DNA of 58,030 nt from Ga0077555 sp031406575 (lineage in GTDB: Bacteria > Pseudomonadota > Alphaproteobacteria > Rhizobiales > Hyphomicrobiaceae), in contig JANOHP010000027.1 of assembly GCA_031406575.1 (NCBI GenBank), positions 1-58,030 of the forward strand, written 5' to 3'. The position numbers and the translations under genes are program-made. Shown here in pieces: positions 42,467 through 50,946 of this stretch (positions within the stretch are counted from its first letter, which is position 1; every line of letters begins with the position of its first letter). The notes under the pieces were generated by a model. The model worked only from the letters and a program-made list of their open reading frames with translations. It did not search any database and was not told the DNA's origin.

Positions 42467-43572
42467 GCGGACCAGAACGCCAGCAGTTGACGCGCATCGA
42501 AGTGAAGGACCTCGTGGTCCGGTATGCTGGCGATGTGTTGGCCGTCAACGGCGTCACTTTCGACGTTGGGAAAGCAGAGCACGTCACACTGTTGGGTCCG
42601 TCCGGCTGCGGGAAGACGACGACCCTGCGCGCCATAGCGGGGCTCGAGAACCCGTCTGGCGGATCGATCCGTGTCGATGGGCGCACGATGTACTCGGCAG
42701 CTGAAAAGCTCAACGTGACGACCGAAAACCGCGGCATTTCCATGGTGTTTCAGTCTTACGCCGTATGGCCGCACATGACCGTGTTCGACAACGTCGCCTA
42801 CGGCCTCAAGGTCAGAAAACAAAATACCGGCCAGATCAAAGCAGCGGTCGATCGCGCCCTCGACCTCGTGCAGATGCGCCACCTCGCCGAGCGCGGCGCC
42901 TCGAAACTGTCCGGCGGCCAGCAACAGCGCGTCGCCCTCGCTCGCGCCATTGCCTTCTCGCCCACCGTGGTTCTGTTCGACGAACCGCTGTCGAACCTCG
43001 ACGCGAAGTTACGCGCTGAAATGCGCGTCGAGTTGCGCGACCTGCAACGGCGGCTCGACATCACCTCGGTTTACGTGACCCACGACCAAGAGGAAGCACT
43101 TGCGATCTCCGATCGCGTTATCGTCATGAACGTCGGCGTCATCGAGCAGATCGGCAGCCCGCAAGAAATCTACAACCGTCCGCGCACCCGCTTCGTCGCC
43201 GATTTCGTGGGCTCGGCCAACCTGCTGAAAGGCAAGGTTAGGGGAACAACGATCGACGGCAATGGCGTCGCATTCGAGATCGCCGACGGCAGCGTGCTGC
43301 AAGCCATGGCGCCGGGCGGCGCAGTGACGGCCGGCAGCGACGGCGAGGTTTCCGTCCGCACCGCATACATCGGTTTCGGCGCCGTCGAAGGCCAGAACCA
43401 GATCGCGGGCACCGTCTACCAGCGTATGTTCCACGGCGATTTCGTGCAGTACATCATCGACAGCTCCGTTGGTCGCCTTACCGTCCGCCGCCCCCCCACG
43501 CAGCTCGTCGCCGAAGGGTCCGCCGTCGCCCTGTCATTCGCACCGGAGCATTGCGTGTTGTTGCAGGGCTAA
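42463..43572 (+). CDS. ABC importer ATPase (ferric/spermidine type)
   Basis: A 369-residue ATPase of the Fe3+/maltose/spermidine importer class. It has Walker A GPSGCGKTTTLRA, a Q-loop before YAVWPHMTVFDNV, the signature LSGGQQQRVALARAI, Walker B VVLFDEPLSNLD with the catalytic Glu, and the H-loop VYVTHDQEEALAI. A C-terminal TOBE domain (about 290-365) is present. It starts with GTG at 42463 inside the permease stop. All catalytic motifs look normal, unlike the Liv cassette nearby. It completes the binding protein-permease-ATPase operon. Confidence 0.92.
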   Translation: MSGPERQQLTRIEVKDLVVRYAGDVLAVNGVTFDVGKAEHVTLLGPSGCGKTTTLRAIAGLENPSGGSIRVDGRTMYSAAEKLNVTTENRGISMVFQSYAVWPHMTVFDNVAYGLKVRKQNTGQIKAAVDRALDLVQMRHLAERGASKLSGGQQQRVALARAIAFSPTVVLFDEPLSNLDAKLRAEMRVELRDLQRRLDITSVYVTHDQEEALAISDRVIVMNVGVIEQIGSPQEIYNRPRTRFVADFVGSANLLKGKVRGTTIDGNGVAFEIADGSVLQAMAPGGAVTAGSDGEVSVRTAYIGFGAVEGQNQIAGTVYQRMFHGDFVQYIIDSSVGRLTVRRPPTQLVAEGSAVALSFAPEHCVLLQG

Positions 43573-43612
43573 TGACCCTGCTGCATCGGGGGCTGGCGAC
43601 ACGTTTGCCGTG

Positions 43613-44761
43613 TCATCCGCCCGTCAATTCGCCAATCCGCTGCGTCGATTTGAGCCCACTACCCGTCAGCACCACGACAGTCGTCTCGCTCGCCGCGATG
43701 ACGCCACTGTCGATCAGCTTGGTCAACGCTGCCGCGGCCTGCGCACTCGTCGGCTCGGCATAGAGGCCGGTTTCGCGACCAAGTTCCAATGTCGCCGCGA
43801 TGATCTCGTCTTCCGAAATCGCAATCGTTCCACCGCCCGACCGGCGGATCGCGTCGAGAACGAGCTTCAACCGCACAGGCACCGCAATTGCTGTGCCTTC
43901 GGCGATTGTCGCAGCCGGCACCACTGGCACGAGCGTATCGACGCCCGCACGAAAGCTCGCATCGATCGGCGCGCAGGCGGCGGGCTGAACGGCAAAGAGA
44001 CGCGGCACGCGCGCGATCTCGCCCGCGCGCAACAACTCGCCAAATCCCAGATCGCAGCCGAGCACGTTGCTGCCCGCACCCGTCGGGATGATCACGTTGT
44101 CGGGCGCGCGAAATCCCAAATCCTCCCACAGCTCGTAAGCGAGCGTCTTGGTGCCTTCGAGGAAAAACGGCTGCCAGTTGTGGCTCGCGTAGAAAATGCG
44201 TTCCGACTGGCGCACGGCCTCATCCGCCGTAGCCTGCCGTGTGCCGGGCACCAGCTCGACCTCGGCCCCCATGGCCCGCATCTGCACCAGCTTGGAGGGT
44301 TGCGTCGACGCGGGCGTGACGATCTTGGCCCGGATACCTGCGGCCGCTGCATAGGTCGCTATCGCCGCGCCGCCGTTGCCGGAACTGTCCTCGAGCAGAT
44401 CGCGCACGCCCTGTTGGCGCAGCACTGAAATCATTACGCTGGCGCCGCGATCCTTGAAGCTACCCGAGGGCGCAAACCACTCGAGCTTGAAGTACGCCTC
44501 ATGGCCCCGAAACTGCCTCCGCACGAGCGGCGTCATACCCTCCCCGAGCGTAATCGGCTCCTCCACATGCACCGCTAGCGCCGCCGCGTATCGCCACAAC
44601 GACCGTTGGGCGCGGTCGACATCATCGCGCCCGATGCCTGGCAGCGGCGTGATCATCAATGGTGCCCCGGTGTCGGAACGCCAACGAGGGATGTCGATCG
44701 GATACGTTGCACCCGTCGCGGGGTCGATGTAGCGGGCTGGCTTGGATGGCGTTGCGGTCAT
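43613..44761 (-). CDS. threonine synthase-like PLP-dependent enzyme
   Basis: A 382-residue fold-type II PLP enzyme. The PLP lysine lies in SGSFKDRGASVMIS, the phosphate-binding glycine-rich stretch is SSGNGGAAIATYAAAAG, and PTGAGSNVLGCDLGF and VVLTGSGLKSTQRI belong to the same fold. It resembles threonine synthase and related dehydratases or lyases; absence of hom or thrB next to it leaves the reaction open. An N-terminal segment has YIDPATGATYPIDIPRW, as in threonine synthases. ATG at 44761; the upstream frame to 44998 is unsupported. It separates two ABC operons in the opposite direction. Confidence 0.83.
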   Translation of the reverse strand: MTATPSKPARYIDPATGATYPIDIPRWRSDTGAPLMITPLPGIGRDDVDRAQRSLWRYAAALAVHVEEPITLGEGMTPLVRRQFRGHEAYFKLEWFAPSGSFKDRGASVMISVLRQQGVRDLLEDSSGNGGAAIATYAAAAGIRAKIVTPASTQPSKLVQMRAMGAEVELVPGTRQATADEAVRQSERIFYASHNWQPFFLEGTKTLAYELWEDLGFRAPDNVIIPTGAGSNVLGCDLGFGELLRAGEIARVPRLFAVQPAACAPIDASFRAGVDTLVPVVPAATIAEGTAIAVPVRLKLVLDAIRRSGGGTIAISEDEIIAATLELGRETGLYAEPTSAQAAAALTKLIDSGVIAASETTVVVLTGSGLKSTQRIGELTGG

Positions 44762-45000
44762 GGGATGCCCCGGAGCGGCTGCGTGGAGAGGGTGCCGCAG
44801 CGAGGCGCGAGAGGCAACTGGGTTGGGGCGGTGTTTGTCAGCAGCTTTTGGACTTGTGCGGTTGTTGCAGCACATAGTCACCAGCACGCGAGTTGATTCC
44901 AGCAACCCACGATTGACTCTCAGCTTCCCTATCCGCACTCTCACCGACAAGAGACAACGCAGGGGCCACCTGCGGACGGTGCAACGGGATGGAGACACTC

Positions 45001-46296
45001 ATGACGTTCAAAAGAGCACTCGTGACGTTGGCTGCCATGGTGGCGCTCGGCACGACGGGCGCCCTCGCCCAGCAATAGGAAATCAAGATTGGCTTGATTT
45101 TCGACCAAACCGGCCCGTTTGCCGGGGGCGGCTCGGTCGCCACCCAGCTCGGGTCGAAATATGCGATCGAGATGAAGAACGAGCAGGGTGGTGTCGAAGG
45201 CTACAAGATCGTCCCGATCTTCGCCGATGCCCAGTCCAAAGCCGACGTGGCCGTGAACGAGGCCGAGCGCCTCATCAACGAGCAGAAAGTCGACATGCTG
45301 ATGGGCGTCTACTCATCGGCCCATTGCGTACCGCTCTCCGCCAAAGTCGACGCAGCCAAGAAATTCTGGTGGGCCACGGTGTGCATTTCGTCGGCCGTGT
45401 TCCGCAATAAAAACCTGCAATACGTCTTCCGCAGTCACGCCCATTCCGACCAGTGGGGCGAAGCGTCGTGCGACATGCTGCACGCCTATGCCAAGGAAAA
45501 ACTGGGCATCGACCCCAAAGACTTGAAAGTCGCCGTCATCCACGAGGACGGTCCGTACGGCGTCGGGGTCGCCAAGGGCAACGAGGAGCGTTGCAAAAAG
45601 CACGGCATTCAGATCGTGCACAAGGAAGGGTATGCCGCGACTGCCGCGGACCTCTCCGCACTGGTGACGAAACTGCGGCGCGCGCGCGCCGACGTACTAC
45701 TGCACACCGGCTACAATCCCGACATCACTTTGTTCCTGCGTCAATCGAAGGAAGCCGGCCTCAAGTTCAAAGCCATCATCGGTCATGGCGCCGGCTACGG
45801 TCAATTCGACAAACTGCAGGAGACCTTCGGCAAGGATGTCGATTATCTCTACAATATCGACACGGTGGGGAGCCATCTCCTCGACCCGAAGAAACTTCAA
45901 GTGAAGGACGCCGAAAAAATCATCACCGAGATGTTGGCGCGGTTCAAAAAAGACATGAACCCGAAAATCATCACCCCCCACGTCTCCATCGGCTTTGCCA
46001 ACGCCTGGATCTTTCTCGATGACGTGTTGCCCCGCGCGATCAAGAAATACGGTGGAATCGACAGTGAATCTCTGCGCAAGGCCGCGCTCGAGACGGACAT
46101 CCCCGAAGGCGGCACTTTGCAAGGCTACGGCGTGAAGTTCAATCCGCCCGGCCACGAGATGGCTGGCCAGAACGAACGCGCCTTCCCGGTCGTGACGCAA
46201 TACGTTGGAGACAAGACGCTGGTGGTCTGGCCGAAATCGTCGCAGACAGCCGAGCCGGTGCTGCCTTTCCCGGCAGGACACGCCTACGCTCAATGA
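45001..46296 (+). pseudogene. branched-chain-type substrate-binding protein with in-frame amber after the signal peptide
   Basis: ATG 45001 starts a 25-residue Sec signal peptide (MTFKRALVTLAAMVALGTTG, then ALAQQ) and is followed at 45076-45078 by TAG. Reading on in the same frame gives EIKIGLIFDQTGPFAGGGS and an uninterrupted, well-conserved type I periplasmic binding fold to 46296 (QLGSKYAIEMKNEQGGVEGY near the start). The stop lies where CAG (Gln) would be expected, a single C-to-T change. Without suppression no exported protein results; an internal start would lack the signal. Either this is a fresh inactivation, suppression occurs, or it is a sequencing error. It heads the livGFHM genes. 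Confidence 0.85.
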
Positions 46297-46372
46297 ATTC
46301 TGCGCCGGGGGCTCGCGAAGCCTCCGGCCATACTTCACCTCAGGCCGATGTCAGCGAGGGGATGCGCCGCAG

Positions 46373-47107
46373 ATGGCGATGCTGGAAGTTTCGGGATTGA
46401 CGAAGAAATTCGGCGGGTTCACGGCGGTCAACGACGTCTCGTTCGAGGTGAATGAAGGCGAAATTCTCGGCCTTATCGGCCCCAACGGGTCCGGCAAAAG
46501 TACGACCTTCAACTGCATCGCGGGCATGTATCCCATGACCGGGGGAAGCGTGAAGCTCGACGGCGGTGAGATCGGCAATCTCACCGCCAACCAAGTCTGT
46601 CACAAGGGGATCGGGCGCACCTATCAAATCCCGCGGCCGTTTCGCAATCTGACCCTGCTCGAGAATGTCGCGCTGTCGGCGTGGTTCGGCCAGGACGCCA
46701 AAGTATCCCGCACCAAGTGCTGGACGTTGGCGGAGGAGGCACTCGCTCTCGTCGGTCTACCCACAGACGGCCGTTCGACGACAGCGGGGCTGGGCGCCGC
46801 GGCCTTGAAGAAGCTCGAGCTCGCGCGCGCGCTGGCAACGCAGCCCCGCTTGCTGCTGGCCGACGAGAGTCTCAATGGCCTCGATCATTCGGAGATGGAT
46901 CAGGCCGCAGACATGCTCAGCCGCATTCGGCGCGAGCGGGGGATCACCATCGTCTGGGTCGAGCACATCATGGGCGTCCTGATGCGGGTGGTGGATCGCG
47001 TCGTCGTCCTCGATCACGGCGAGAAAATTTTCGACGGAGCGCCGACGGACGCGCAAATCGATAAGCGAGTCATCGAGGTTTATTTGGGCTCGGAAGCGGT
47101 TGCGTGA
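46373..47107 (+). CDS. livG: branched-chain amino acid-type ABC transporter ATPase (LivG-like)
   Basis: A 244-residue ATPase. Walker A is GPNGSGKSTTFN, and the LivG-type segment is GIGRTYQIPRPFRNLTLLEN. Where relatives have a signature like LSYGQQRRLEIARAL, this protein has LGAAALKKLELARAL, so the canonical SGGQ-type motif is missing. Walker B (LLLADESLNGLD) retains Asp and Glu. The start is ATG 46373 or 46379; the frame is open upstream to 46205 without family sequence. Whether the changed signature motif allows ATP-driven dimerisation cannot be told. It follows the binding-protein pseudogene by 76 bases. Confidence 0.83.
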   Translation: MAMLEVSGLTKKFGGFTAVNDVSFEVNEGEILGLIGPNGSGKSTTFNCIAGMYPMTGGSVKLDGGEIGNLTANQVCHKGIGRTYQIPRPFRNLTLLENVALSAWFGQDAKVSRTKCWTLAEEALALVGLPTDGRSTTAGLGAAALKKLELARALATQPRLLLADESLNGLDHSEMDQAADMLSRIRRERGITIVWVEHIMGVLMRVVDRVVVLDHGEKIFDGAPTDAQIDKRVIEVYLGSEAVA

Positions 47108-47152
47108 CGGCAGCAGACGATCGTTCGGTCTGCGGGGGATGAGGGGACGCAT

Positions 47153-47857
<705 letters not shown>

Positions 47858-47872
47858 GGAGACGAACGACGC

Positions 47873-48742
47873 ATGGATTGCTCCCTCGATATCTTCTTCG
47901 TCGAAGCCATCATCAACGGCTTCCTGTTCGCAGGTCTCCTCGCGCTGCTGGCCCTCGGATTGAACCTGATCTTCGGCGTCGTCGATGTGGTCTGGATTTG
48001 CTATGCCGAAATGGTGATGATCGGCATGTATGCCATCCACAATGCCTACAAGGGCGGCACGCCCTTCCTCGTCGCAGCGCTGATCGGCATTCTCCTGATC
48101 GCCCTCTTGGGCGTCATACTCCATCAGTTCGTCATCCGACCCGTGCTCGAGCAGGCGCCGATCAATCAGCTCCTCGTCACGGGTGGCGTGCTGTTTTTGC
48201 TGCAATCCCTGGCGACACTCGCGTTCGGCATCGACTTCAAGAACATCGGCATCCGACTGGGCTCCGCCACCGTCGGCGACATGAGCTTTTCCTACGCACG
48301 CATCTGGACGTTCGTGATTGCGTTGACCGGCATGTTGGTCTTGTGGGTCTTTCTCAAGAAGACCTACATCGGCATTGCCGTGCGCGCGATCAGCCAGGAT
48401 CGCCAGATCATGCCGCTGATGGGTGTCGACGCAAAGCGCATCTATCTCGTGACCTCCGCGATCGGTGGCGGTCTCGCCGGGCTTGCTGCGACGCTCATGG
48501 TCCTGCAGTACGATATTTATCCGCAGATCGGCCTGCAGTTTGGCCCGCTGATCTTCATGATCACGGTGCTCGGTGGGCTCGGCAACATGGTCGGTGGGTT
48601 TTTCGCGGCTTTCATCATCGCCCAGTTCATCGCCGTCGGCTCGAGCTGTTTCCAAACCGAATGGGGCTACGCCGTCGCGTTCCTGTTCTTCATGATCGCG
48701 ATCTTCATTCGGCCGCAGGGCCTGTTCGGGGGTAAGGCATGA
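47873..48742 (+). CDS. livH: branched-chain amino acid-type ABC transporter permease (LivH-like)
   Basis: A 289-residue inner-membrane permease with about eight hydrophobic segments. The N-terminal FVEAIINGFLFAGLLALLAL and the LivH-type cytoplasmic loop VRAISQDRQIMPLMGVDAKR (ATPase contact) are clear, followed by MVGGFFAAFIIAQFIA. It forms the membrane channel with LivM. It follows livF by 15 bases and overlaps livM by four, so translation is coupled. Confidence 0.88.
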   Translation: MDCSLDIFFVEAIINGFLFAGLLALLALGLNLIFGVVDVVWICYAEMVMIGMYAIHNAYKGGTPFLVAALIGILLIALLGVILHQFVIRPVLEQAPINQLLVTGGVLFLLQSLATLAFGIDFKNIGIRLGSATVGDMSFSYARIWTFVIALTGMLVLWVFLKKTYIGIAVRAISQDRQIMPLMGVDAKRIYLVTSAIGGGLAGLAATLMVLQYDIYPQIGLQFGPLIFMITVLGGLGNMVGGFFAAFIIAQFIAVGSSCFQTEWGYAVAFLFFMIAIFIRPQGLFGGKA

Positions 48743-49812
48743 CGGTGAAACCGAGATGGGACTGGATTTGCGGCATCACAGCCCTGTTGCTCCTTCCCCT
48801 GGTGATACGTTCTTTTTTTCCGTCCGGCGAAAAATACTACCTTCATCTCCTGATCCAGATTCTGCTCTGGGCCTTCATCTATACGGGCTGGTCGCTGATG
48901 GGTCGGTTCGGCCTGACTTCTTTCGGGCATAGCGCCTTTACGGGAATTGGTGCCTATGTCTGCGTGCTCGCCTGGAATTTTCTCGGACTGACGCCGCTGA
49001 TCGGAATTCCGATCGCCGTCGCCTTCGCCGTCTTGGCGAGCCTGCTCGTCGGCTACCCGTGTTTCAGGCTGCGCATCACCGGTCACTATTTTGCCCTGCT
49101 CACGCTCGCCTTCACCGAATTCGTCCGGCTCTGCATCGTGGGCTTGCGCGACTGGACGGGCGGCTCGCTCGGCACGCAACCCAAGCGCTATGGAGACGGG
49201 CTTTCGCTCTATGCGTTCCAGTTCGAAACCGACCGTGTGATTGCCTATTACCTGGTGCTCGCCATGTGGGTCATCGGCTTGCTCATCTGGGTCAAAGTCG
49301 ATCGCAGCATGGATCGCTATGCCCTCGATGCCGTTTCCCAGGACGAAGATGCTGCGGCCTCCGTCGGCATCAATGTGACGCGTGAAAAGCTCAAGATCAC
49401 AGCTCTGTCGGCAGGCATGTGTGCGTTCGGCGGCGCCATCTTCGCGCAGTATCAGATGTACATCGGGCCCGAGACGATCGCGGGTCTGGGTGTTTCTCTG
49501 AACATGGTGTTCGCGGTCATCGCCGGTGGCATATGGACGATGCTCGGGCCGACGTTCGGTGCGTTTTTCACGCAGGTCCTCTCGGAGGTGCTGCGCATCC
49601 TGATCCAGAGCGATGGGTTCAAGGCGGGGCTGGCCGGCTTCAACTCATTTTTGGGCACGTTTTCCAACATCCAAATCGGTTTGAGCAATGCACTGGCTCT
49701 CGATCAGGCGATCTATGGCCTGCTTCTCATCCTGTTCATTATCTACATGCCCCGCGGCATCATCGGCAGTCTCATGGATCGGCTGAAAAAACGCAGCGAT
49801 GAAAAGGCGTAG
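48739..49812 (+). CDS. livM: branched-chain amino acid-type ABC transporter permease (LivM-like)
   Basis: A 357-residue permease with an N-terminal extension and about nine or ten hydrophobic segments. Family features are SLMGRFGLTSFGHSAFTGIG and the cytoplasmic loop AVSQDEDAAASVGINVTREK, then FGGAIFAQYQMYIGPETI. The stop lies 117 bases from the convergent DUF2189 gene. With livG, livF and livH it forms an importer for branched-chain amino acids, urea, amides or short carboxylates; the binding-protein gene that would set specificity is interrupted. The basic C-terminus (DRLKKRSDEKA) is usual. Confidence 0.88.
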   Translation: MTVKPRWDWICGITALLLLPLVIRSFFPSGEKYYLHLLIQILLWAFIYTGWSLMGRFGLTSFGHSAFTGIGAYVCVLAWNFLGLTPLIGIPIAVAFAVLASLLVGYPCFRLRITGHYFALLTLAFTEFVRLCIVGLRDWTGGSLGTQPKRYGDGLSLYAFQFETDRVIAYYLVLAMWVIGLLIWVKVDRSMDRYALDAVSQDEDAAASVGINVTREKLKITALSAGMCAFGGAIFAQYQMYIGPETIAGLGVSLNMVFAVIAGGIWTMLGPTFGAFFTQVLSEVLRILIQSDGFKAGLAGFNSFLGTFSNIQIGLSNALALDQAIYGLLLILFIIYMPRGIIGSLMDRLKKRSDEKA

Positions 49813-49928
49813 GCCGATCTATGGCGTAGCCGCTTCAAAGTGCACCGATTTACGCGGAAGCCTACTGCTCCGAGGCGACGACCGGCGTGGCAGAACCGGC
49901 TGATCTGGATGCCCGTCGACAGACCACA

Positions 49929-50732
49929 TCAACTCCCGCTGACCTCCCCATAAATATCCGTATACGCATGCCAGGTGGCGTGACCGATCAGTGGAAAGGC
50001 GAGGGCGAGGCCTGCGAGCAGTGTTGCAAATCCCGCCGCCATGATGACGACGATCAGACCCGCCCAGAGCGCCATTGGTTGCCAGTTCAGAATGACGGCT
50101 GCGAGGCTCGCGCGCGCTGCCGTCACGGCGTCGGTCTGGCGCACCATCAGCATGGGAACGGCCAGCGCCGAGGCGGCGAAAACCAGAGTGCCAATCGAGC
50201 CACCCACGAGTGTGCCCACGACCAGCAAGCCGAGGCCGCGCGGCGTAAATAGCAACTCCTGCATGAAGGCACTCGGCGGCGGAAGTCCCGAGCCACCGAG
50301 AAACAGCATGAACAGCAGAAATCCCAGTTGCAGCCAAGCCAGAAACCCGAACATCAGCATCGCGCCGAAAAATCCCAGCTGCCCGCGCGCCGCATAGGGC
50401 ACCGACGTGACATCCTTGAAGCGCACGGGCACGCCCAGCGCATGGCGCCGGCTCGTCTCATAGAGACCGACAGCCAGAAGCGGTCCGACCAGTAGGAACC
50501 CACCAGCAAGCGCGAGAAAAAGGGAAACCGCTTGGAGGCTGGAGAGGCCCAGCATGACAATGCCGGCGCCGACCACAACGGCAATGCCGTAGGCGAGACT
50601 GATATGGGGTGCACGCCAAATGTCCATCCATCCTGCAGAAAGCCAATTCCACGGCGCGTCGAAGGGCACCCGTCGTGGCGTCGGGAGCAGACCGAGAGTC
50701 GAACGGGCCGGCGGTGAGTTGGTGTTGGTCAT
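49929..50732 (-). CDS. DUF2189-family integral membrane protein
   Basis: A 267-residue membrane protein with about six hydrophobic segments, of the DUF2189 family often encoded near cytochrome oxidase genes. It has the cytoplasmic N-terminal segment NWLSAGWMDIWRAPHISLAY, GPLLAVGLYETSRRHALG and the end FPLIGHATWHAYTDIYGEVS. A role is not established. It is the last gene on this side of the cco cluster, 13 bases beyond ccoS. ATG at 50732 is taken; the frame upstream to 50903 overlaps ccoS. Confidence 0.8.
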   Translation of the reverse strand: MTNTNSPPARSTLGLLPTPRRVPFDAPWNWLSAGWMDIWRAPHISLAYGIAVVVGAGIVMLGLSSLQAVSLFLALAGGFLLVGPLLAVGLYETSRRHALGVPVRFKDVTSVPYAARGQLGFFGAMLMFGFLAWLQLGFLLFMLFLGGSGLPPPSAFMQELLFTPRGLGLLVVGTLVGGSIGTLVFAASALAVPMLMVRQTDAVTAARASLAAVILNWQPMALWAGLIVVIMAAGFATLLAGLALAFPLIGHATWHAYTDIYGEVSGS

Positions 50733-50745
50733 GGCGGGACGTGCC

Positions 50746-50946
50746 TCACTGAGCTCGGGTTTTTGGTGGCGCATCTGCGAGCCGCTTGCCATCCGGGTTT
50801 GCGGCTGCGCCTTCATCGTCGAGGGCGCGCCAGCCAGCCCCCTCGAGGTCATCGTATTGCCCCGTGCGCAACGACCAGAGAAAGGCCGCCAGGCCCAGAC
50901 CACCCAACAGAAGGGCCACTGGCACCAACCAGACGAGCGCGGTCAT
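50746..50946 (-). CDS. ccoS: cbb3-type oxidase assembly protein CcoS
   Basis: A 66-residue membrane protein needed to mature active cbb3 oxidase. It has one hydrophobic segment, ALVWLVPVALLLGGLGLAAF, followed by LWSLRTGQYDDLEGAGWRAL, which is the CcoS signature. The tail is acidic and flexible. ATG overlaps the ccoI stop by four bases, so the two are translationally coupled. Confidence 0.93.
   Translation of the reverse strand: MTALVWLVPVALLLGGLGLAAFLWSLRTGQYDDLEGAGWRALDDEGAAANPDGKRLADAPPKTRAQ

Noticed and set aside
45076..45078. TAG read as pyrrolysine or another programmed recoding
   Set aside because: There is no pylT/pylS-like gene in view, the position follows a signal peptide rather than an active site, and a simple point mutation explains it.
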